A stretch of 15,217 bases of DNA from Nitriliruptoraceae bacterium (GTDB lineage: Bacteria > Actinomycetota > Nitriliruptoria > Nitriliruptorales > Nitriliruptoraceae): assembly GCA_007125475.1 (NCBI GenBank), contig SLDB01000067.1, forward strand, positions 1-15,217, in the 5' to 3' direction. The notes beneath the pieces are model-generated. The model saw nothing but the letters and a program-made list of their open reading frames with translations. It made no database searches and had not been told where the DNA came from. Below are positions 6,583-13,941 of this stretch, in pieces. Position 1 is the first letter of the stretch, and each line of letters begins with the position of its first letter. Position numbers and translations under genes: made by a program.

Positions 6583-9500
6583 TCACCCGGTGGCGACCCC
6601 TGCCGCCTCCGAGCTGGCGACCCGGTCCATCTCCGTCTTCGGGGCGATCCGCCAGAACGACTCCGCGGCGGCCTCCCAGTCCGCGAGCAGCGCTTCGGCA
6701 CGCATCGAGGAGGTGACCACCGCGTGTTCGTCGACCAGGTGGCGGACCCGCTCGAGCTGCGCACCGTCGGGTCGGCGCGCCTCGACCAACTGGCGGTTGA
6801 CGCGGGCGAGGACGTCCCCGTTGGGGTCGTGGACGAAGCACTCCCCCCCGCTCATCCCGGCGCCGAGGTTGTGCCCGGTCGGTCCGAGGATCACGACGGT
6901 CCCCCCGGTCATGTACTCGCAGGCGTGGTCGCCGGTCCCCTCGACGACCGCGGTGGCGCCCGAGTTGCGCACCGCGAACCGCTCCCCGGTCCGCCCCGCG
7001 ACGAAGAGGTCCCCGGCGGTGGCGCCGTACAACACGGTGTTGCCGACCAGGACCGGGTCGCCGGCGTCGTCCTCGGGGGCGCGGATCACGATCCGGCCAC
7101 CCCCAAGACCCTTGCCGACGTAGTCGTTGGCCTCGCCGTCGAGGACGAGCTCGAGTCCACGGCTGGCGAACGCCCCGAACGACTGCCCCGCCGAGCCGGT
7201 GAACCGCAGCCGTGCCAGCCCCGGCGGGTCCTGCTCGCCGAACTCCAGGCCGACGGCCCCGCCGATGCGGGCACCGACGGTGCGGTCGGCGTTGTCGATC
7301 GGGTAGGTGAACTCGGTGATCCCGCCCAGGAAGATCGTCTCCAGAGCGTCGTCGAACGCACGGTCACCCAGCTCGCTGCGGGGGTCCTGGACCGCTTCAC
7401 GGGCCACGAAGCGCCGCTCACCGACCCCGGGGTCGACCAGCAGCGGCGAGACGTCGATCCGCTCGGCCTTCCCGGTGAGCCCCTCACGGCGCCGGAGCAG
7501 ATCCACCCGACCGATCGCCTCGTCCAGGGACCGCAGCCCCAGTGAGGCCAAGAGGCGCCGGGTCTCCTCGGCGACCATCGTGACGTACCCGGCGACCATC
7601 TCCGGGGTACCGGCGAACTTGTCCCGCAGATCCCGGCGCTGCGTGGTGATCCCCACCGGGCACGTGTCGCGGTGGCACGCCCGGGCCATGATGCACCCCT
7701 CGGCGAACAGCACCGCGGTACCGAACGAGTACTCGTCGGCCCCCAACAGCGCGGCGAGCAGCACGTCGTGCCCGGTCTTGAAGCCACCGTCGACGCGGAG
7801 CTTGACCCGGCCGCGCAGGCGGTTGTTGCGCAGCGTGTACTGGGTCTCGGCGAGCCCGAGCTCCCAGGGCAGTCCGGCGTGCTGGATCGAGCTCAGCGGC
7901 GAGGCACCGGTGCCGCCGTCGTTCCCGGAGATGTGGATCGAGTCCGCCAGCGCCTTCACGACCCCGCTGGCGACGGTGCCGATCCCGGCGGCCGCGACGA
8001 GCTTGACGTCGACGTACGCCTCCGGGTTGACCTGCTTGAGGTCGAAGATCAGCTGGGCGAGGTCCTCGATGGAGTAGATGTCGTGGTGCGGGGGCGGGCT
8101 GATCAACGTCACCCCGGCGGTGGTGTGCCGTAGACGGGCGATCTCCTCGGTGACCTTGTGACCGGGGATCTGGCCGCCCTCACCCGGCTTGGAGCCCTGC
8201 GCCATCTTGATCTGCAGCATCTGGGCGTTCGCGAGGTACTCAGGGGTGACCCCGAACCGTCCGGAGGCCACCTGCTTGATCCTGCAGTCGAGGTCGAGGG
8301 CCTGCCCGCGGGTACGGAACCGCTTCGGGTCCTCGCCCCCCTCCCCCGAGTTCGCCCGGCCACCGACCATGTTCATCCCGGCGGCGACGGTCTCGTGGGC
8401 CTCGGCGGAGAGCGCGCCGTGGGACATCGCGCCGGTCGAGAACCGGGCCGTGATCGCCTCGACCGGCTCCACCTCGTCGACGGGGATCGGCTCACCGACG
8501 GCGACCGGTTCGAGGAAATCGCGGGGGAACGAGGCCGGACGGTCGTTCACCGCCCTGCTGAACGCCTCGTAGAGCTCCCATCGCCCCTCGGCCGCCGCGG
8601 TGCGCAGCAGCGCCGCCGTCGCACCGTCGACGCCCTCGGCCTCGGCGCCGTCGAGGTGGAACGGCTCGGTCGCCGGCTTGCGTCCGAGTCCGAGGACGTC
8701 GTGCAACGCGTCGATCACCGGCTTGTTCATGTCATGGAACTCGCCACCGCGGCGCCACTTGATGATCCCCGGCGAGGGCAGGTTCGGCAGCGACGGCTCG
8801 AACTCCTCGCCGTCCTCGGCATCGGCGGTCGGGTACGCATCGGCGTGGGTGGCCAACGCCTGCTCGGCGAGGTCGGCCAGCGTCGCCCCACCGAGCTTGG
8901 AGACCGTCCCGGAGAAGCACAGGTCGATCACGTCGGGCCCGAGCCCGATGCCCTCGAAGATCTGCGCGCTGCGGTAGCTGTCGAGGACGGAGATCCCCAT
9001 CTTCGACATGATCTTGAGGACACCGTCCTCGATCGCGTTCCGGTAACGCTCCTGCGCCGTCGACGACGACGGGCTGTCGCCACCGATCCGACCCTCGTCG
9101 GCGAGGTCGGCGATCGTCTGCAGCACCAGGCGCGGCACGATCGCGTCCGCCCCGTACCCCAGCAGGGTCGCCATGTCGTGGGTGTCCCGGGCCTCGTCGG
9201 TCTCGGCGACCAGCGAGGTGCGGGTGCGCAGGTTGTCGGCGAGGAGACGCTGGTGCACCGCGCCGATGGCCAGCAGGATCGGGACACGGCTTCGGTGCTC
9301 GTCGACCCCGACGTCGGCGACCACCACGATCCCGGCACCCGCCCGGACGTGCTCGACCGCCTCCTCACCGAGGCGGTGCAACGCCGCCTCGAGGCCGTCG
9401 GGCCCCTCGGCGACGGGGAACGTGGCGTCGACGGCCTGGACGTCGAAGTCGATCGAGGGCGAGATCACGATGCGCTGCAACGCCTCCGGGTAGAGGAAGA

Positions 9501-11259
9501 ACGACCCGAGCTCGACGAGGCGGGCCGCCTCGGGCTCCTCGGTGAGCACCGATGCACGCGGCCCCAGCAGGGTGCGCAGGCTCATCACCTCGGACTCGCG
9601 GTAGTGGTCGATCGGTGGGTTGGTCACCTGCGCGAAACGCTGCTTGAGGAAGTGCGACACCGGACGGCGCACGTGCGACAACGACTCGATCGGGGTGTCG
9701 TCACCCATCGACGACGTCGTCTCCTTGCCCTGCGTCGCCATCGGACGCAGCACGGAGATGATCTCCTCCTTGGTGAAGCCGTACGCCAACTGGCGCTGAT
9801 GCAGGTCCTCGGGGATCTGATCCACGGGACGGCCCGTGCGGACCGGTGTGAGGTGGTCGCGCAACCACGTGCCGTACGGCGCTGCAGCCCCCAGGCGCAG
9901 CTTGATCTGGTGGTCCTCCTCGAACCTGCCGGCGACCGGGTCGACGCACAGCATCTGCCCCGGGCCGAGGCGTTCGCGTCGCACGGAGCCGTGGGAGGCG
10001 GGGTCCCCGCTGGGCAGGGACACCGAGACGGCCCCGACCTCGGAGGCCGCGACGACGGTGCCGTCCTCGCAGACCTGGTACCGCAGGGGGCGCAGGCCGT
10101 TGCGGTCCAGGGCCGCCCCGACACGCACGCCGTCGGTGAAGATCAGCCCGGCCGGCCCGTCCCACGGCTCAACGAGGCAGGAGTGGTAGCGGTAGAAGTC
10201 GCGGATCCGCGGGTCGAGGTCACGCGAGCCCTCCCACACCTGCGGGACGAGCATCGCCTGGGCGTGGCGCAGGTCGCGGCCGGCCAGCACCAGCAGCTCC
10301 AGCGCCGAGTCCAGCTTGGCCGAGTCGGACTGATCGCCGTCGATCACCGGAGCCAGCAGTTCCGGCGGCGTCCAGTCGGTGCCGTCGACTGACATCTGCC
10401 CCTCGGTGAACTGGCCCTCGCGGGCCCGCATCAGGTTCAGGTTGCCGTCGATGGTGTTGATCTCCCCGTTGTGACACAGGCGCCGGAACGGCTGGGCACG
10501 CTCCCAGGTGGGCTCGGTGTTGGTCGAGAACCGGGAGTGGAAGATCGCCAGCGCCGAGGTGTAACGCTCGTCACGCAGGTCCGGGTAGAACCCGGCGAGC
10601 TGATCGGCGTCGGCCATCGCCTTGTACGTCACGGTCAGGAACGAGCAGCTCGCCGCGTAGAACCGGACCTCGGCGTCCTCGCAGGCCTTGCGCGCACGCC
10701 GGCGTAGCCGGTAGGCGAGTTGTTCGGCGGCGTCGTCGTCGAGGCCCTCGGGCCGGACGAACACCGCCTGGACGAGGGCCGGCTGCACCGCCAGGGCCAT
10801 CTCCCCGATCGCGTCGGGGTCGACCGGGACGTCGCGGAGCCCGAGGAAGCGCACCCCTTCGTCGTCGCATGCCGAGGCGAACGCCGAGCGCACCGCCGCG
10901 TGCGAGGCCGTCGCGGCCTCGTCGTCGGGGGCGAGGAACAGGAACGCGAGACCGAGGTCGGCGGGGTCCACGTCGTCGGCACCGAGCTCGCCTGCCCAGA
11001 TGGCGGCGAGCTCACGAGGGATCTGGGTCAGGACACCGGCGCCGTCCCCCGACTTGCCGTCGGCGGCCAGGGCACCACGGTGCTGGACGCCGGCGAGGCC
11101 GTCGAGGGCGAGCTGGACGATGCTGCGACGAGCGACGCCGTCGACGTTCGCGACGAACCCGATCCCGCAGGCATCCCGCTCACCGGCGGGCGCGAACGTG
11201 GCGGTGCGATCAGCCAGGTCGCGGTGCGTGCTGGTGGACGTCGAACTCGATGTGGTCAC
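6583..11259 (-). CDS. gltB: Glutamate synthase, large (alpha) subunit
   Basis: A 1558-aa enzyme that transfers glutamine amide nitrogen to 2-oxoglutarate. Cys31 in ERDACGIGF is the expected catalytic N-terminal Cys of the class II amidotransferase domain (about 31-435), so a 30-residue propeptide would be removed. The central domain follows (about 470-760). The FMN/synthase domain (about 840-1220) contains SGEGGEDP, KPGEGGQIPG, ISPPPHHDIYSIEDL, SGNDGGTGASP and the 3Fe-4S motif Cys1189-x5-Cys1195-x4-Cys1200 (CIMARACHRDTC). A beta-helical GXGXG region closes the protein (about 1290-1480). The stretch between GGEDPKRF and IKQVASGRFG is only 12 residues, without the longer insertion of ferredoxin-dependent enzymes, so it looks NADPH-type and should need GltD. 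No gltD lies beside it. The start is the GTG at 11259, with GGAGG (11267-11271) 7 nt upstream. The frame is open beyond it into the control region and the divergent gene, but that part does not resemble the family. Confidence 0.97.
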   Translation of the reverse strand: MTTSSSTSTSTHRDLADRTATFAPAGERDACGIGFVANVDGVARRSIVQLALDGLAGVQHRGALAADGKSGDGAGVLTQIPRELAAIWAGELGADDVDPADLGLAFLFLAPDDEAATASHAAVRSAFASACDDEGVRFLGLRDVPVDPDAIGEMALAVQPALVQAVFVRPEGLDDDAAEQLAYRLRRRARKACEDAEVRFYAASCSFLTVTYKAMADADQLAGFYPDLRDERYTSALAIFHSRFSTNTEPTWERAQPFRRLCHNGEINTIDGNLNLMRAREGQFTEGQMSVDGTDWTPPELLAPVIDGDQSDSAKLDSALELLVLAGRDLRHAQAMLVPQVWEGSRDLDPRIRDFYRYHSCLVEPWDGPAGLIFTDGVRVGAALDRNGLRPLRYQVCEDGTVVAASEVGAVSVSLPSGDPASHGSVRRERLGPGQMLCVDPVAGRFEEDHQIKLRLGAAAPYGTWLRDHLTPVRTGRPVDQIPEDLHQRQLAYGFTKEEIISVLRPMATQGKETTSSMGDDTPIESLSHVRRPVSHFLKQRFAQVTNPPIDHYRESEVMSLRTLLGPRASVLTEEPEAARLVELGSFFLYPEALQRIVISPSIDFDVQAVDATFPVAEGPDGLEAALHRLGEEAVEHVRAGAGIVVVADVGVDEHRSRVPILLAIGAVHQRLLADNLRTRTSLVAETDEARDTHDMATLLGYGADAIVPRLVLQTIADLADEGRIGGDSPSSSTAQERYRNAIEDGVLKIMSKMGISVLDSYRSAQIFEGIGLGPDVIDLCFSGTVSKLGGATLADLAEQALATHADAYPTADAEDGEEFEPSLPNLPSPGIIKWRRGGEFHDMNKPVIDALHDVLGLGRKPATEPFHLDGAEAEGVDGATAALLRTAAAEGRWELYEAFSRAVNDRPASFPRDFLEPVAVGEPIPVDEVEPVEAITARFSTGAMSHGALSAEAHETVAAGMNMVGGRANSGEGGEDPKRFRTRGQALDLDCRIKQVASGRFGVTPEYLANAQMLQIKMAQGSKPGEGGQIPGHKVTEEIARLRHTTAGVTLISPPPHHDIYSIEDLAQLIFDLKQVNPEAYVDVKLVAAAGIGTVASGVVKALADSIHISGNDGGTGASPLSSIQHAGLPWELGLAETQYTLRNNRLRGRVKLRVDGGFKTGHDVLLAALLGADEYSFGTAVLFAEGCIMARACHRDTCPVGITTQRRDLRDKFAGTPEMVAGYVTMVAEETRRLLASLGLRSLDEAIGRVDLLRRREGLTGKAERIDVSPLLVDPGVGERRFVAREAVQDPRSELGDRAFDDALETIFLGGITEFTYPIDNADRTVGARIGGAVGLEFGEQDPPGLARLRFTGSAGQSFGAFASRGLELVLDGEANDYVGKGLGGGRIVIRAPEDDAGDPVLVGNTVLYGATAGDLFVAGRTGERFAVRNSGATAVVEGTGDHACEYMTGGTVVILGPTGHNLGAGMSGGECFVHDPNGDVLARVNRQLVEARRPDGAQLERVRHLVDEHAVVTSSMRAEALLADWEAAAESFWRIAPKTEMDRVASSEAAGVATG

Positions 11260-11267
11260 GGTGCTGC

Positions 11268-11284
11268 CTCCGGACACGCCGGAG
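11268..11284 (-). promoter_or_regulatory. Hairpin covering the gltB Shine-Dalgarno
   Basis: CTCCGG (11268-11273) and CCGGAG (11279-11284) are perfect 6-bp arms around a 5-nt loop. On the minus-strand mRNA the 3' arm contains four bases of the GGAGG Shine-Dalgarno, 7 nt before the GTG. Folding would hide the ribosome binding site. The pairing is seen directly; translational control is inference. Confidence 0.45.
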
Positions 11285-11322
11285 CCCGCACGATCCGTGT
11301 TCAGGCCCGACGATGGCTGACG

Positions 11323-11337
11323 GGGACCCGGGGTCCC
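11323..11337. repeat. Near-perfect 15-bp palindrome in the gltB leader
   Basis: GGGACCC (11323-11329) and GGGTCCC (11331-11337) are perfect 7-bp inverted arms around a single G. It lies between the gltB promoter and start. With a 1-nt centre it is more likely a protein-binding dyad than a stable RNA hairpin. Confidence 0.45.
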
Positions 11338-11348
11338 GGACACGGAAG

Positions 11349-11387
11349 AACGGCGCCCGGATCCCCCGAGGGGTCGCGAGCGCCGTT
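11349..11387. promoter_or_regulatory. Two-tier hairpin in the gltB leader (attenuator- or terminator-like)
   Basis: The outer arms AACGGCGC (11349-11356) and GCGCCGTT (11380-11387) pair perfectly. An inner CCCC/GGGG stem (11364-11367, 11370-11373) stacks within. It starts about 6 nt after the predicted gltB transcription start. On the minus strand it is followed by CTTCC, not a T-run, so factor-independent termination is uncertain. Confidence 0.4.
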
Positions 11388-11399
11388 GCTCGGCCGTTG

Positions 11400-11428
11400 A
11401 CGGTAGCGGGCCGTGCCGGAGGTGTCGA
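11400..11428 (-). promoter_or_regulatory. Predicted gltB promoter
   Basis: On the minus strand, TCGACA (11428 to 11423) matches the -35 consensus TTGACA at five of six positions. TACCGT (11405 to 11400) fits TANNNT as the -10, and the spacer is exactly 17 nt. Transcription would begin near 11393, giving gltB a leader of about 134 nt that contains all three inverted repeats described nearby. It is the best-formed promoter in the window. Confidence 0.55.
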
Positions 11429-11478
11429 ACAGCCCGCCTCGCCGGTCCGGGCCACCGGGCACCACCGCCGGCGGCGGC

Positions 11479-11484
11479 TATCGT
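11479..11484 (+). promoter_or_regulatory. Candidate -10 box (TATCGT) for the 11494 gene
   Basis: TATCGT fits TANNNT and ends 9 nt before the ATG at 11494. No Shine-Dalgarno lies between, so a leaderless or nearly leaderless (about 3-nt) transcript is likely. No -35 match is seen. Confidence 0.45.
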
Positions 11485-11493
11485 CCCCGCACC

Positions 11494-12822
11494 ATGGCCG
11501 AGCCTCCCGCACGCCGGTTCGGCGGGGTCACCGCCCGGATCGGGGTCCTCGCCGTCACCGAGACGATCAGTTGGGGCGTGCTGTACTACAGCTTCTCCGC
11601 CCTGCTGGTCCCGATGGCGGCCGACGGTGTCGGGACCCGCGGCCAGCTCTCCGGGGTGTTCGCCCTGGCGATCGTGGTCCGGGCCCTGGCCCAGCCGCTG
11701 GCCGGGGCGTGGGTCGACCGGTTCGGTGTCCGGGGCCTGATGACGGCCGGCTCGCTCGGCGGGGTCGGGCTGACGCTGGCCTGGGCGGCGGTGCACGACG
11801 TCACCCACCTCACCGTCGTGTTCGCCGGGATCGGGGTGGTCTCGGCGATGGTGCTCTACGAGCCCGCGTTCGCGGCGGCCGCACGCTGGCTCGACGGCCG
11901 TGCCCGGACGAAGGCGATCCTGACCATCACGATCGTCGCCGGGTTCGCGTCGACGATCTTCCTCCCGCTCACCGCCGCCCTCACCGAGGCCCTGGACTGG
12001 CGGTCGGCGCTGCGCGTGCTGGCGGTGATCCTGGCGGTCGGCACCGTCGTCCCCCACGCGGTGATGCTGCGCGAACCCCGCCGGGGCCGACCGGCGACCG
12101 ATCGCGGTCGTGACCCATCGGGGGCCGATCGCGGCGACCCGCCCGTACCAGGTGGCGGCGACCCGCCGCCCCCGGGGGGATCCAGGTCGGTGCCGAAGCC
12201 AGGCACCGTGAGCGGTGCGACGTCGCACGACCCCGAGGGCGTCACCGCGCGCTCGGCGGTGCGCGACCCCGTGTTCTGGTGGCTGGTCCTGACGTTCGTG
12301 TGCAGCCGCGGACCGATCGTGGGGGCGATGACGCACCTGCCGGCCCTCCTCGTCGATCGCGGCGAGTCGGTGACCGTGGCGGCGTCGATCACCGGCTCGA
12401 TCGGGGTGCTCTCGGTGATCGGACGGGTGGCGCTCACCGCCACGAACCGGTGGGTCTCGATGCACCACCTGCTGTTGGGGATCTTCCTCGCCCAGGCGGC
12501 CGGGTTCGTCCTCCTGGCCCTCACCCCCAACCGGGTGGCCGTCGCGGTGTTCGTCCTGACGTTCGGGATCGGGTTCGGCGCCACGACGATCGCCAAACCC
12601 GTGATGGTCGCCGAGCGGTACGGACGCCGTGCCTACGGCGCGATCGCCGGGATCGTCGCCACCCTCGTCACCCTCGCCGAGGCGGCCAGCCCCACCCTGG
12701 TCGGGTTGGCACGCGACGTCAGTGGTTCCTATGACACCTCCCTGACCGTCCTCGCCGGGGTGATGGTCCTCGGCGCCGTGGCCGCCCACCGCTACCGCCC
12801 GGTTTCACCCACGCCAGGGTGA
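11494..12822 (+). CDS. MFS transporter, monocarboxylate-transporter-like
   Basis: A 442-aa major facilitator protein with about twelve hydrophobic segments. A clear motif A, GAWVDRFGVR (71-80), lies between segments 2 and 3. The ETISWGVLYYSFSALLVP opening of segment 1 and the ALRVLAVIL segment resemble MCT/OxlT-like carriers, which move small organic anions; the substrate is a guess. The loop between segments 6 and 7 (about 193-257) is long, hydrophilic and rich in Gly, Pro, Asp and Arg. It is built on short in-frame DNA repeats (12098-12167). The ATG at 11494 is preferred over the upstream GTG at 11413 because a TANNNT box lies just before it and family similarity begins near RIGVLAVTETISWG. 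It is divergent from gltB, and the F420 oxidoreductase gene follows 69 nt downstream with its own promoter-like element. Linkage to gltB regulation is possible through the shared control region. Confidence 0.87.
   Translation: MAEPPARRFGGVTARIGVLAVTETISWGVLYYSFSALLVPMAADGVGTRGQLSGVFALAIVVRALAQPLAGAWVDRFGVRGLMTAGSLGGVGLTLAWAAVHDVTHLTVVFAGIGVVSAMVLYEPAFAAAARWLDGRARTKAILTITIVAGFASTIFLPLTAALTEALDWRSALRVLAVILAVGTVVPHAVMLREPRRGRPATDRGRDPSGADRGDPPVPGGGDPPPPGGSRSVPKPGTVSGATSHDPEGVTARSAVRDPVFWWLVLTFVCSRGPIVGAMTHLPALLVDRGESVTVAASITGSIGVLSVIGRVALTATNRWVSMHHLLLGIFLAQAAGFVLLALTPNRVAVAVFVLTFGIGFGATTIAKPVMVAERYGRRAYGAIAGIVATLVTLAEAASPTLVGLARDVSGSYDTSLTVLAGVMVLGAVAAHRYRPVSPTPG
12098..12167 (+). repeat. Short in-frame direct repeats in the central loop of the MFS gene
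   Basis: CCGATCGCGG occurs at 12098-12107 and 12125-12134 (27 nt apart). GCGGCGACCCGCC occurs at 12131-12143 and 12155-12167 (24 nt apart). Both offsets are multiples of three. They encode part of the Gly/Pro/Asp-rich cytoplasmic loop, which fits expansion by slippage in a tolerant segment. Confidence 0.65.
12805..12822 (+). terminator. Hairpin overlapping the stop codon of the MFS gene
   Basis: TCACCC (12805-12810) and GGGTGA (12817-12822) are perfect arms around a 6-nt loop, and the TGA stop is part of the 3' arm. Flanking GG/CC could extend it past an internal mismatch. No T-run follows. It may terminate weakly or protect the 3' end. Confidence 0.35.
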
Positions 12823-12853
12823 GCCGGAAGTGGTCGGCGGACGGCAGACCCGT

Positions 12854-12859
12854 TAGCGT
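12854..12859 (+). promoter_or_regulatory. Candidate -10 box (TAGCGT) for the F420 oxidoreductase gene
   Basis: TAGCGT is identical to the hexamer at 614-619. Here it lies 32 nt upstream of the GTG at 12892. The resulting short leader carries AGGAGG (12881-12886), so this transcript would be initiated by Shine-Dalgarno rather than leaderless. No -35 match is seen. Confidence 0.45.
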
Positions 12860-12891
12860 CGCCGCCGGAGCTGCGACCTCAGGAGGGCTCG

Positions 12892-13917
12892 GTGGATATC
12901 GGGATCAACGTCGGGTACGCCGGCGCGGACATGGCCAAGGCACTGCCACTGGTGGAGCACGCCGACCGGATCGGGGTGCGTTCGGTGTGGGCCGCCGAGT
13001 CGTACGGCACCGACGCGGTCACCGCCCTGTCCTACCTCGCCGCGCGCACCGAACACATCCGGCTGGGCAGCGCGATCCTGCAGATGCCGGCCCGCTCACC
13101 CGCGATGACGGGGATGACGGCGATGTCCCTCGACGCGATCTCGCAGGGCCGGTTCGCGCTCGGCCTCGGGGTCTCCGGGCCGCAGGTCGTCGAGGGCTGG
13201 CACGGTGTGCCGTACGGCAAGCCGCTGGGGCGCACCCGCGAGTACGTCGAGATCCTGCGCAAGATCTTCGCCCGCGAGGACCGGCTCACCCACGAGGGCG
13301 AGCACTACCAGATCCCCTACGCCGGTGAGGACGCCACCGGGCTCGGCAAGCCGCTGAAGTCGATCATGCACCCGTTGCGTGAGGACATCCCGATCCTGCT
13401 GGCGGCGATCGGTCCGAAGAACATCGAGCTCGCCGGGGAGATCGCCGACGGGTGGCAGCCGACGCTGTACTCCCCCGAACACGAGTCGGCGCTCACCGAC
13501 CCGCTGGACGCGGGGCTGGCCAAGGCCGGTCGCGACCCCGACGACTTCGAGGTCGTCGTCGGCGTGCGTGTCGCCGCCGGCGACGACGTCGACGAGTGCC
13601 GCGACCGGATCCGGCCGGCGATCGCGCTGTACGTCGGTGGGATGGGTGCCCGCGACCGCAACTTCTACAACAACCTCGTCAAGCGCTACGGCTACGAAGC
13701 CGCGGCCGCCGAGATCCAGGACCACTTCCTCGAAGGTCGTCGCGAGGAGGCGGCCGCCGCGGTCCCCGACGAGCTCGTCGACGAGGTCGCCCTCGTCGGG
13801 CCGATCCCGCGGATCGTCGAGCGGCTGCAGGCATGGAAGGAGAGCCGTGTCACCGAGGTGTCGCTGGTCACCACCGACACCGCGGTGCTCGAGGCCGCCG
13901 TCGAGGCGGTGTCCTGA
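12892..13917 (+). CDS. LLM-class (luciferase-like) F420-dependent oxidoreductase
   Basis: A 341-aa TIM-barrel flavin/F420 oxidoreductase of the bacterial luciferase superfamily. The signature features are the GINVGYAGADMAKALPLVEHAD start, SVWAAESYGTDA (31-42), RLGSAILQMPARSPAMTGMTA (57-77) and RFALGLGVSGPQVVEGWHG (87-105), which lines the cofactor phosphate. The later AAIGPKNIELAGEIADGW (171-188) is also typical of the F420 subgroup common in mycobacteria and Acidimicrobiia. F420 rather than FMN use is inferred from that similarity. The substrate is unknown; relatives act on alcohols, aldehydes or lipid-linked ketones. The GTG at 12892 has AGGAGG 5 nt upstream, so the start is well supported. 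The gene converges on the SDR gene with only 24 nt between stops. It could be co-transcribed with the MFS gene 69 nt upstream, but a separate TANNNT box argues for its own promoter. Confidence 0.92.
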   Translation: MDIGINVGYAGADMAKALPLVEHADRIGVRSVWAAESYGTDAVTALSYLAARTEHIRLGSAILQMPARSPAMTGMTAMSLDAISQGRFALGLGVSGPQVVEGWHGVPYGKPLGRTREYVEILRKIFAREDRLTHEGEHYQIPYAGEDATGLGKPLKSIMHPLREDIPILLAAIGPKNIELAGEIADGWQPTLYSPEHESALTDPLDAGLAKAGRDPDDFEVVVGVRVAAGDDVDECRDRIRPAIALYVGGMGARDRNFYNNLVKRYGYEAAAAEIQDHFLEGRREEAAAAVPDELVDEVALVGPIPRIVERLQAWKESRVTEVSLVTTDTAVLEAAVEAVS

Positions 13918-13941
13918 CCCGGCGACGCGACCCCGGCCGGG
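13918..13941. terminator. Possible shared hairpin between convergent stops
   Basis: The whole 24-nt gap between the F420 oxidoreductase stop and the SDR stop forms an inverted repeat: CCCGGC (13918-13923) and GCCGGG (13936-13941). A nested 10-bp palindrome CCCGGCCGGG lies at 13932-13941. It is symmetric, so it could act on both transcripts, but it has no T-run. Confidence 0.35.

Noticed and set aside
5371..7545. A 724-codon open frame antisense to the peptidase and the end of gltB
   Set aside because: It crosses two real genes on the other strand and reads as low-complexity Arg/Gly/Leu/Val; it is a composition artefact.
8158..10392. A 744-codon open frame antisense to gltB
   Set aside because: It lies wholly inside conserved gltB coding sequence and shows no recognisable domain.
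6583..11259. Ferredoxin-dependent glutamate synthase fed by KorAB
   Set aside because: An attractive pairing, but the segment that carries the ferredoxin loop in plant and cyanobacterial enzymes is short here, as in NADPH-type GltB.
11260..12789. Upstream extension of the gltB frame by about 510 codons
   Set aside because: The extension runs antisense through the divergent MFS gene and is low-complexity. The GTG at 11259 has a good Shine-Dalgarno, and Cys31 falls where the family expects it.
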